Positions 15,397 through 23,100 of a stretch of 27,420 nt of DNA are shown piece after piece. The notes under the pieces are model-generated. The model saw nothing but the letters and a program-made list of their open reading frames with translations. It had not been told where the DNA came from and ran no database searches. Where the stretch lies: NCBI GenBank assembly GCA_964596535.1, contig CAZQUR010000034.1:1-27420 (forward strand), written 5' to 3'. The stretch is from GCA-002779465 sp964596535. Its GTDB lineage: Bacteria > Desulfobacterota > Desulfobacteria > Desulfobacterales > UBA2156. The translations under genes were made by a program, and so were the position numbers. How positions within the stretch are numbered: the stretch's first letter is position 1; each line of letters starts with the position of its first letter.

Positions 15397-16204
15397 TTCC
15401 GGCATCGGGGGTCTTCTCCCGCTGCGCGCCATCCGGGGCATGCTCCCGGCCCATGACCTCCTTTTTTTGGCCGATACGGCCCGCGCCCCCTATGGCCGAC
15501 GAAGCATGGACACCGTGGCCCGGTTCGCCCGGGAGGGCATTCGGCACCTGATCGATGCAAAGGCGGATCTTTTGGTGATTGTGTGTCCCGCCGCCGCAAC
15601 GGCCTGGATCCAGGAAAAAACAGGGCCCTGTACCGTTCCGGTCATCGACGGGGTGACCGCCGCCGCGGCTGCGGCCGCATCCGTCTCAAAAGGGGGGTGC
15701 TTCGGCGTGATCGGACCCCCTGTGGTTGTGGAAAGCGGGGTCTATGAACGGCTCATTCGGGAGCGGCTCCCCGATGCCCGCGTCTATGCCCAACCGTCGA
15801 CGCTGTTGGATGTCCTGGTTGAGGAAGGGTGGGGCAAGCGGCCCGAGACGGCTCGGATCGCAAAGAAACTGCTCCATCCCTTGAGGGTGCGGCAGATCGA
15901 CACCCTGATTCTGGGCAGCCCTGTCTTATCCGTCATCGAAGCCAAAATCGCCGCCAAGGCCGGCAAGAAGGTCAAGATCGTCAATTCCGGCGTGACCCTG
16001 GCCGGGGCGGTGAACGCCGCGGTAAAAAACAATCCGGACCTGGCCCGGCCCCCGGAAAAAACCGGTGAATTAACGATTCGGGTGACGGACAACCCTGCGG
16101 GTCTGAAAGAAAAATGCGAGAAATGGTTCAGATCCAGGGTGCGCCTGGAGGTTGTGTCTTTATCCCCGGAGGAAAAAAAAGGTGACCGCGGCCTGCGGGA
16201 TTGA
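15338..16204 (+). CDS. Glutamate-racemase-like protein with an altered active site
   Basis: An Asp/Glu racemase-fold protein of 288 residues. It keeps the MurI start VIGVFDSGIGGLLPLRAI, with the D20-S21 pair, and ADTARAPYG. The first catalytic cysteine is present (C83), but the usual CNTA reads CPAA. The second catalytic site, normally GCTHYPLL, reads GSPVLSVI: serine at 194 and no Thr-His. Normal two-cysteine racemisation is therefore doubtful; it may be a degenerate or repurposed paralogue. The ATG at 15338 overlaps the YkgJ gene by 59 nt. A GTG at 15380, directly at the conserved VIGVFDSG, is an alternative. The 3' end overlaps the DUF3786 gene. Confidence 0.82.
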   Translation: MNASNPPSEASFPPVIGVFDSGIGGLLPLRAIRGMLPAHDLLFLADTARAPYGRRSMDTVARFAREGIRHLIDAKADLLVIVCPAAATAWIQEKTGPCTVPVIDGVTAAAAAAASVSKGGCFGVIGPPVVVESGVYERLIRERLPDARVYAQPSTLLDVLVEEGWGKRPETARIAKKLLHPLRVRQIDTLILGSPVLSVIEAKIAAKAGKKVKIVNSGVTLAGAVNAAVKNNPDLARPPEKTGELTIRVTDNPAGLKEKCEKWFRSRVRLEVVSLSPEEKKGDRGLRD

Positions 16205-17102
16205 TTGCGCCGTCTGCCGGCTTTTCGTGCTGGGGGTGTGCTCTCCGTGCGGGTCCGGGACGAGCCGGGAAGCCGAAGCGAAACTGGTCGTCCAGGAACA
16301 GCTTTTGGGTGCTCCGTGCCCGGTCCTGGCCTGCGCCCGGATGAACGGCGTGGCCTATTGCCTAAAGGATTGTTCGTCCTTTCCCTGTGACAATTTCGCC
16401 ATGGGACCCTATCCTTTCAGTCAAGGATTTCTTTCGATGCAACAGCGACGACGGGACGCGGCATCGCCGGTAAAAACGCCCAGCGGCGGATCCGTGGAAG
16501 TCCCGAAGGAACACTGGGAGACCCTGGCCCGGATGGACATCGGTACCGTTTGTCAAAACGGCGCGATCTTCCGGGAGGATTCAGGACAAATCCGCATGCC
16601 GTTTTTACAAGAAGAGGTGCGGATCGATATTTCCGGTCGCGGCGTTTTCCAAAAAAGCGGAAAGACCTGGAACCGGGTTCAGGATCCCCTGTGGGAATTG
16701 TTGTGCCTGGTGTACCTCATCGGTGCCAAAGATATGCCCCTGAAAGGCCGGATGGTGGGCGTGAACGAATTGAAAACCGGACACTTTTTTCAGGGACCCC
16801 ACGCGCTCGATACCAAGCCGCTTGTCCGGCGGTTCGGGATGGATCTTGACGGATTCCGGAAGGCGGCCGCGATATTGGGCGGGATTGCCATGGACCTGGG
16901 GGATGCCGCCTATGCGTTCCGCCCGTTGCCCCGGGTCCCCGTGTACTATCTCTTATGGGAAGGGGACGCGGAATTTTCGCCCCGGCTCTCCGTTCTTTTC
17001 GATGAAACCATCGAAGCCCACCTGCCGGCGGATGCCATCTGGGGACTGGTCAACCTCGTCTCCCATCGCCTGCTCACTGCAGATACGCCCGCGGCTGTTT
17101 AA
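16182..17102 (+). CDS. Cysteine-cluster plus DUF3786 protein
   Basis: A 306-residue protein in two parts. The N-terminus is a cysteine-rich module (C5, C9, C12, C20, C23; CGIDCAVCRLFVLGVCSPCG), similar to DUF3795-like clusters. The C-terminal two thirds match DUF3786: LLCLVYLIGAKDMPLKGRMVGVNEL, FGMDLDGFRKAAAILGG, LPRVPVYYLLWEGDAEF. DUF3786 proteins are common in anaerobes and of unproven function; metal or corrinoid chemistry is a guess from their hosts. I set the start at GTG 16182, with GGAGG (16168-16172) 9 nt upstream, rather than the in-frame TTG at 16152. It overlaps the racemase-like gene by 23 nt and ends the plus-strand run. Confidence 0.82.
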   Translation: MTAACGIDCAVCRLFVLGVCSPCGSGTSREAEAKLVVQEQLLGAPCPVLACARMNGVAYCLKDCSSFPCDNFAMGPYPFSQGFLSMQQRRRDAASPVKTPSGGSVEVPKEHWETLARMDIGTVCQNGAIFREDSGQIRMPFLQEEVRIDISGRGVFQKSGKTWNRVQDPLWELLCLVYLIGAKDMPLKGRMVGVNELKTGHFFQGPHALDTKPLVRRFGMDLDGFRKAAAILGGIAMDLGDAAYAFRPLPRVPVYYLLWEGDAEFSPRLSVLFDETIEAHLPADAIWGLVNLVSHRLLTADTPAAV

Positions 17103-17201
17103 GGCGGAGATATCAATTTACTCCCGTCCATCGAAACAAACGCCGGCAGCGCCTGTTCCTGCCTGTCATCGAGTGTCGCGAAACCCTTTAGGTATACCGA
17201 A

Positions 17202-17510
17202 TCACAATTCGGGATCGGATTCTTTCTTGATGATCCGATAGGTTTCTTCGTAGATGATTCTCCGAGGTCCAATGGCGATAATGTCGATGATCTGTTTTGA
17301 GGATATACGGTAAATGATCCGGAATCGGCTGATTCGATAACTTTTTAACCCCTCCAGTTCATCCTTGAGAGACTTCCCGCATTCGGGGTCGGCCATGACG
17401 TTCCGCAACCCGGCCCTGACTTTTCTTTTCAGCCGGGGATGGCAGTTCCTGATCAACGCAACGATCTCATCGGGCATCCTGAGCTTTCTTCGAATACCTT
17501 TGGAACCCAT
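17202..17510 (-). CDS. RelE/ParE-family toxin
   Basis: A 102-residue type II toxin with the RelE/ParE core: a helical N-terminus (ALIRNCHPRLKRKVRAGLRNVMADP), then LKDELEGLKSYRISRFRIIYRISSKQIIDIIAIGPRR. The YRISRFRIIYRI strand with its arginines is typical. Such toxins cut ribosome-bound mRNA (RelE) or block gyrase (ParE), and the sequence alone does not say which. The ATG at 17510 is 3 nt after the antitoxin stop. The ATG at codon 12 is an alternative start. It is the second gene of a two-gene module. Confidence 0.88.
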   Translation of the reverse strand: MGSKGIRRKLRMPDEIVALIRNCHPRLKRKVRAGLRNVMADPECGKSLKDELEGLKSYRISRFRIIYRISSKQIIDIIAIGPRRIIYEETYRIIKKESDPEL

Positions 17511-17513
17511 CGC

Positions 17514-17771
17514 TTATTCAAAAAGCTCTTCTAACGTGTATACTTTTGTTTTTTTCTTTAACGATACGATGCCGTTACGGATCTCGCTCATCAAATCGCC
17601 ATCCGCCTTTATCTGAATGGTTTCCCGCCATCCTTCGAATTCGTCCGGGCTTACTAAAACCGCCGCCGGCCGACCGTTTTTCGTGATGACAATTTCTTCA
17701 TCGGTTGACCGGACCTTTTCGATCAGTTCGCTCAGTTTCATTTTTGCTTCGGATAAAGATAGTGTCTCCAT
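17514..17771 (-). CDS. Phd/YefM-family antitoxin
   Basis: An 85-residue antitoxin. The N-terminus METLSLSEAKMKLSELIEKVRSTDEEIVITKNGRPAAVLVSPDEFEG is the Phd/YefM DNA-binding fold that dimerises and represses its own operon. The C-terminal tail (KKKTKVYTLEELFE) is the toxin-binding segment. GAGG lies 7 nt before the ATG. Antitoxin first, toxin second, is the normal order. Confidence 0.9.
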   Translation of the reverse strand: METLSLSEAKMKLSELIEKVRSTDEEIVITKNGRPAAVLVSPDEFEGWRETIQIKADGDLMSEIRNGIVSLKKKTKVYTLEELFE

Positions 17772-17805
17772 GTTTAGACCTCAATTGTAGTTGACCAAAA
17801 TATTG

Positions 17806-17839
17806 ATTATATCTTAGGGAGAGTTTTCGATGATGTCAA
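17806..17839 (-). promoter_or_regulatory. Candidate promoter of the toxin-antitoxin operon
   Basis: On the minus strand TATAAT (17811-17806) lies 34 nt before the antitoxin ATG. A perfect TTGACA (17839-17834) is upstream, but the 22-nt spacing is too long for standard sigma-70, so the -10 is convincing and the -35 is not. The stretch between the -10 and the gene is AT-rich and a likely place for antitoxin binding. Confidence 0.4.
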
Positions 17840-17841
17840 AC

Positions 17842-17876
17842 AAAAAGAAAACCCGGGTTTGGGCGACCCGGGTTTT
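17842..17876 (-). terminator. Intrinsic terminator, probably the original tRNA-Phe terminator
   Basis: AAAACCCGGGT (17848-17858) and ACCCGGGTTTT (17866-17876) form an 11-bp perfect stem with a 7-nt loop. Minus-strand transcription continues into TTTTCTTTTTG. It lies 7 nt beyond the CCA end of the tRNA-Phe fragment, as expected for a terminator of the tRNA gene that once stood here. Confidence 0.85.
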
Positions 17877-17883
17877 ATAGGAT

Positions 17884-17930
17884 TGGTGCCGAGGGACAGA
17901 ATCGAACTGCCGACACGGGGATTTTCAGTC
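17884..17930 (-). other. 3' fragment of a tRNA-Phe gene: probable island attachment site
   Basis: Read on the minus strand, this is the 3' 47 nt of tRNA-Phe from the anticodon loop to CCA: GACTGAAAATCCCC (anticodon GAA and 3' anticodon stem), variable loop GTGTC, T-arm GGCAG-TTCGATT-CTGTC (one G-U-type weak closure), acceptor 3' strand CCTCGGC and CCA. The 5' half is absent: at 17931 the sequence departs completely from any tRNA. Such 3' copies mark one end of elements integrated by tRNA-targeting tyrosine recombinases. The intact gene is not in the window. Confidence 0.82.
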
Positions 17931-17962
17931 AGAATCTTCGAGTTTCCTGACTCCTTGATAAT

Positions 17963-17992
17963 AGATAAGCCCCTGTAATAAGGGGCTTATCT
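17963..17992 (+). terminator. Perfect 12-bp hairpin, terminator-like
   Basis: AGATAAGCCCCT (17963-17974) and AGGGGCTTATCT (17981-17992) pair perfectly around GTAATA, followed by GTTTCTATATTTTTT on the plus strand. No plus-strand gene lies just upstream, so it may be an insulating structure at the island edge or a repeat remnant. Confidence 0.55.
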
Positions 17993-18002
17993 GTTTCTAT
18001 AT

Positions 18003-18229
18003 TTTTTCCTTCCAAGTAACTTCAACGTGTTGCTTTTCGAAAATCCCCTCAAAGGCGGGATTTTCGAAATAATTGTAGGGCGGGGTTTTACACCCCGCCG
18101 GCAATCGACCGTCATTTTCCGGCGGCATGTAAAATGCCGCCCTACGTTCGTGGCATCCATCCTCGGACCTTTTTTCCTTTCAAGCTCCCTCAACGTGTTA
18201 CTTTATGATAAATCCCCGCCAAAGGCGGG
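18003..18229 (+). repeat. Diverged direct repeat of about 55 bp flanking a REP pair
   Basis: Segment 18003-18059 and segment 18169-18229 share the same layout: T-run, CCTTYCAAG, YTCAACGTGTTRCTTT, then AAATCCCC, then CAAAGGCGGG. In the first, TTTCGAAAATCCC (18035-18047) and GGGATTTTCGAAA (18057-18069) form a perfect 13-bp hairpin. In the second, CCCCGCC-AAA-GGCGGGG forms a compact hairpin (18213-18229). Between the copies lie two REP-like palindromes in opposite orientation. Confidence 0.72.
18075..18145. repeat. Inverted pair of REP-like elements (BIME-like)
   Basis: The element at 18075-18099 is GTAGGGCGGGG-TTTTACA-CCCCGCC on the plus strand. The element at 18121-18145 is the reverse complement of the unit type found at 9318-9506, ending CCGCCCTAC. 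The 21-nt spacer completes a head-to-head pair, like bacterial interspersed mosaic elements. The second element is identical to the second unit of the 9.3-9.5 kb array over its 25 bases. Confidence 0.85.
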
Positions 18230-18662
18230 GTGCTGGGCTAATCTGATCATCCCTACCTGACAGAATCTTTTCAGCGGTATCCGGATCGCAGGTCATCTGT
18301 CGGCCTATGGCTACCAAATCCGCGCCGGCCTCAAGGGCCTTCTGGGCGGAAGCCTTTGATCCAAGCCTACCCACAGCAATTACGGGTAAGCCACATGCAT
18401 TACGGATTTTTGCAGCCACATCAACCACGTCTCCTGAAGTCTCATCCTTGGCATAGGCGGATGTGGTGATTTGGGTGTCAACAATAGCGCCTTTTCCATT
18501 CTTCGATGACCTGCAATTTGGTTTTGTGTTTCTTACGACGTCATATTTTCTCACAAAATATGGCAGAGGCCCTTCCCGGAATGAATCGACCCACGAAGCA
18601 AACCGTCCACCGGATGTTTCATGGCTTTGCCGCCCTACAATAGGCCCCGGAGCAGTGACCAA
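18198..18662 (-). pseudogene. Fragment of an Old Yellow Enzyme / NADH:flavin oxidoreductase
   Basis: The open frame is 154 codons, but only its second half is family-like: DVVDVAAKIRNACGLPVIAVGRLGSKASAQKALEAGADLVAIGRQMTCDPDTAEKIL. That is the last part of the TIM barrel, with the phosphate-binding G-R loop and A-D-L-V-A-I-G-R. The FMN-binding N-terminal two thirds (normally over 200 residues) and the downstream Cys-rich and dinucleotide domains of the larger relatives are missing. The last 12 codons run into a repeat hairpin. I call it a decayed remnant, not a working gene. An independent small protein using this frame cannot be excluded. Confidence 0.65.
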
Positions 18663-18788
18663 AAACCAAACCGTTCATGCTATGTTGTGGAACGGACTCA
18701 TCCATGGTACGTACACCGCCAAAGCTGCATAAATGGTCGGCATGGAATGGACGATCGATTCAAGTAAAATGACTTCCAGAGGGTAATA

Positions 18789-20090
18789 GTGGAAAGCATT
18801 ATTTTAAAATTGAACATGATTCCGGCGGTCGTAAGGGTTCTGGGTGTGTTTGTCCTGGTCTTGCTGGCCATCAAGACCAAGTGGTCACTCGGCAACACCT
18901 TTCTGGCGGCAACGGTTGCTCTGGGGCTGATTTTCTGCATGTCGCCAATGGCCATTCTAACTTCGATGGGGTCGTCCCTGCTTCATCCCAAAACCCTGAG
19001 CCTTTCCATTGTGGTGAGTCTGATCCTGGTCCTGAGCCATAGCCTTGAAAAGGCCGGGCAGATGGAACGGCTGCTCAATGGCTTCAAAGGCTTGATCAAT
19101 CGGCCACAGGTGAACATGGTGATCTTTCCAGCCTTGATCGGTCTGCTGCCCATGCCCGGAGGCGCCATCTTTTCGGCACCCATGGTGAAGAACCTGGGAA
19201 AAATTCACGGTCTTTCCGCGCCTCAGCTCAGCTATATCAATTATTGGTACCGGCACATCTGGGAATACTGGTGGCCGCTGTATCCCGGGATCCTGCTGAC
19301 TACGGCCATGGCATCCGTCGACCTGTGGCGCCTGGTCTTCGTGACCGTGCCATTGACCCTGGTAGTTGTGGTGGCCGGCTACTGGCCGTTGCGCGGGGCC
19401 ATGGCGGAGCACCGGACGACAACCCAACGAACCGCTGCAGGGCCTTTTCTGAAGGAGTTGGCACCCATTCTGTTCGTGATCGTTTTTGGGCTGGCAGTGG
19501 GACAGGTGTTTTCCACGCTTTTTTCCGGCAGCATCCAGTCGGTGTCCAAAGAACTGGGATTAATTCTATCGCTGCTGATCGCCATTGTCTGGATCTGGCG
19601 GCGCAACCACATGGACTCGGGACGTTGTTGGGGTATCGTTTGGCAACCGGCCATGCTCAACATGATTTATATGGTCGCGACCATCCTTCTTTTTAAAGGC
19701 ATCCTGGAGGACAGCGGTGCGGTGATACAAATGAGCCAGGAGATGCTGCGCTGGCACTTCGCATTGGTACCCGTCGCTATTGTACTGCCGTTTCTGGTGG
19801 GCATGGTGGCCGGAATCACGATTGCCTTTGTTGGGGCCACTTTTCCCATCCTCATCTCCTTAATCCAATCCATGGACCAGACGCACTTGATTCTGCCGTA
19901 TCTGATGCTGGCCCTGGCCAGCGGTTTCGCCGGAGTCCTGCTCTCGCCCTTGCACCTGTGTTTGCAGTTGTCCAACAGCTATTTTCAAACATCCATGGTG
20001 CCAGTGTATCGGTTAATGACGGTTCCTCTGGTGGCCCTGGTAGGTTCGGCCGTGTTTTATTTTGGAGTGTTGCGTTATCTGATGGGGTAA
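18789..20090 (+). CDS. DUF401-family membrane permease
   Basis: A 433-residue integral membrane protein with about ten hydrophobic segments and the DUF401 signatures: LPMPGGAIFSAPMV, YINYWYRHIWEYWWPLYPG and LLSPLHLCLQLSNSYF. The family resembles GntP/ArsB-type ion-transporter superfamily permeases, and no substrate is established. GTG at 18789 is preceded by AGAGGG with 5 nt spacing. It stands alone on the plus strand, just inside the presumed island, and is followed by a weak terminator. No obvious relation to the defence genes. Confidence 0.87.
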   Translation: MESIILKLNMIPAVVRVLGVFVLVLLAIKTKWSLGNTFLAATVALGLIFCMSPMAILTSMGSSLLHPKTLSLSIVVSLILVLSHSLEKAGQMERLLNGFKGLINRPQVNMVIFPALIGLLPMPGGAIFSAPMVKNLGKIHGLSAPQLSYINYWYRHIWEYWWPLYPGILLTTAMASVDLWRLVFVTVPLTLVVVVAGYWPLRGAMAEHRTTTQRTAAGPFLKELAPILFVIVFGLAVGQVFSTLFSGSIQSVSKELGLILSLLIAIVWIWRRNHMDSGRCWGIVWQPAMLNMIYMVATILLFKGILEDSGAVIQMSQEMLRWHFALVPVAIVLPFLVGMVAGITIAFVGATFPILISLIQSMDQTHLILPYLMLALASGFAGVLLSPLHLCLQLSNSYFQTSMVPVYRLMTVPLVALVGSAVFYFGVLRYLMG

Positions 20091-20169
20091 TATAGAGATT
20101 AAATAGACTCTTCATATCAAAAGGTTTCCTTCAACTTATGATATCAATTCGCTATCACAAGTTGATGTT

Positions 20170-20195
20170 TTGTGTTGCTATGCACAATTTTTTTT
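20170..20195 (+). terminator. Weak intrinsic terminator after the permease
   Basis: TTGTG (20170-20174) and CACAA (20183-20187) pair, with one further G-U possible, followed by eight T (20188-20195). It is 80 nt after the permease stop and overlaps the stop codon of the convergent helicase gene. Confidence 0.5.
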
Positions 20196-23100
20196 AAATG
20201 TGAGAATACACCGCCTCAAGTATAGGCAGTTCCCACTGATCTGTTTTGATTCTGTTGATAAAATCTTCATTGGGATCATCTCGGTCACGTCGGAGCAATG
20301 CGACTACTCTCAATTCTTGTATTTGACCCAGTCGCTGGGACCATATAGTAACCCCTTCATTGGATAATTTTGCTACGCAGCAACCGTCACTGTCATGTAT
20401 CTCAATCGAGCTATCCTTTTGATGAAACGAAACGCATTGGCCAGCTTCTAAACAGCATAGATCTTTATGTATTCTGTGGTACTTGGGAAATTGTCCAGCA
20501 TAATCCATATAGATTTCACTTAAACCGATCAGTTCATAGCACTTATCCTGCAATTTATTCTCAATTTCATTTCCTGAATACGTTTTGGTAGCAACAAAGT
20601 CTCCCCGTATTTCCCTGAGGAACGGATTAGGTCTACTTTGAATTTTCATCATCTGAAGAGTTTCTTCCGCGCGTGTCATTCCAACGTACATTACGCGCCG
20701 TTCCTCTTCCCATTCAATTTTACCGCTGGGTCTACTCCAGTCGCCATCTAAAATGAACACATGAGCAAATTCCATTCCCTTTGATGAGTGAATAGTGCTA
20801 AGAAAAATACCTTGGCCTAAAATTTTTTCCCTTCGCTGCTCCGCCGTGAATTCATAGAATCGATCAATGGCCCGGCTAACCGGCAGCATACTATTTGAAG
20901 TTTCATCTTGATAGTTTTCAAAAAACAGATCGACCATCTGCCACCAGATATTTGTGTTCTTGCTATGCCTTATGATTTTGATTCTATCAAGCAAATCCGA
21001 GGCTCTATGGTTCTCTTTCTCAATGGCTGCAAGCCATTCCAGAACCGTGTAAATCTCTCTTACACGGTGAAATGGTAGCCCCATGTCCAATGTGGTACGG
21101 ATTGGATATCCACTGCTTTCCAAAATAGATCTCACATTTGCCAAGGGTGCTTTTGTTCTACTGAGGATGGCGAAGTCACTCCATTTTAGTTTAGGATCTA
21201 ATGCCTTCAACCTGTCGATTTCATCTTTTACATAACCTGCCTGATGAGTTGATTTTTTAACCGAAATGATCTGGACCCGTCCTTGGCTTACTGGATCTAA
21301 GCGCTCCCAACGTCCGCCCGGTTGATTGTACTGCCGCTCGTGGTTAATGCTGATCGGGTGATCAATTTTCATTCTGTCCCGGTTAGGACGGATTAAGGAA
21401 TTAGAAGCTGAAATAATGTTTTTGCTGGAACGATAGTTCTCGGTTAGATAAACAACCTCCTTGCTGTAGTCGGCCTGGAACTGTCGGATAAAACGAATAT
21501 TAGCTCCACGGAAAGTATAGATATTTTGGTCATCGTCGCCTACAGCCATTATTGCAAGGCGGTTATCCTCTTCGGATTCTGACCTGCCAGTAATTGCGGA
21601 TACGAGCTCATACTGGTCCTCATCAATGTCTTGATATTCATCGACAAGAATGTGGCTATAACCAGCCAACAGACGATCGCGGTGTTCATCTGGCTCAGTG
21701 CCTGGAATATCCATTTCCCCTTTCAGGAGCTTAATTGCATCTTTGATTATACGATCAAACTCGATGTTGTTTTTGTTGTGCTCTGCTGCCATATCTCTGA
21801 TGGAAATACCTGCCAAACGCATGGCAACACCGTGGTAAGTAGCTACAAGGACGGCGTTGGCCTCCTTGCCGACCAAAGCACGCAGTCGTTTCTTAAGAAC
21901 CATGGCCGAACTGTGGTTGAAGCAGAGAACCAGAATCTGGTGCGCCGGTATTCGTTCCACCTCTAGCAGATAGGCACAGCGGTGTACGATCACCGTTGTT
22001 TTTCCCGAGCCTGGTCCGGCGAGAATGAGCACGCTGTCATCTACAGGCCGTCCGACGGCACCAATTTGGAAAGGATTGCGAAGGTTTTCAACTATCATGC
22101 GGAAGGATTCAGCCGTAGTTGCTTTATCTAACAGCGCTTTGTCGCCTTCGAAATACTTGTTGATGAATTTGACACGGCCTAAAGCGAAATAATCCAATAC
22201 CAGGGTCAGTGCACGAGCGATTTTTTCAAATGCCAATGTTGCATAACGCATCATTACATGGACTTGCAGTCGTTTTTCCCGGTAATGGACTTGCAGCGGT
22301 TTGTAGTCGCCCTTGTTGTAATATCGTCCCCTTGAGGTCTCCGCTAATCGTAAGGTCATGGCTTGCCGGAGCACGGCCAACCCTCCTTGCAGCTCTATGA
22401 CATGTTGCTCATGCAAAAACATGAGGGCACGCTCAATAGCCGGGAGCACCTTTTTTACCTCGACGCTCAGGGTAATGTCGCTCTTTATCGCTGCAGAGAG
22501 CTCATCGCTTGTAAAAACAAGTTGAACATCTCCGGTAATTTCGGTACCAGCCGCTACCACTTGTTTTTTAAAAAGTTCCATTAACCTGCGCAAAATAACG
22601 TTGGCGACATTCTGTCGCAGGAAAATGGTTTTTCGGATATTTTCCCAGCTTCTTCTTAATCTTACCTGATAGCGGTTCCGGTCAATGTGTCCGATTTCGA
22701 AACTGCCTGTAGATGCGGCAAAGCCCTTTCCATCGTAGGATATCCCTTTTACCAGTATTCTTAGGATATCCGGACTGGTTTCATATCCCTCGTTAATTAG
22801 CTTCTGGTTGAGGCGCCGAATATCCAGTTCAACCCAGTCTCCATTTTCAGCGTCAGGGTCTTCGACCTGCAGCAAGCTGATAAGTTTGTTTTCAATCTCA
22901 CAAACAGCTTGGAAAATTTTTAAGGCATTGTTTTTCCCTTTTGGACGGAACGTCGCTGACAGCATCAGCCCTTGGTCAATCAATCCCGCATCTGACATGT
23001 CATGCAGCGCAGAAATCACGACCTGGGCGGCCGTTTGCCCCGTTTTTTGTTCAATTTCCTGAATCAGCTCTTTTTCAGGAAAAAGCGCTTCTGCAAGTTC

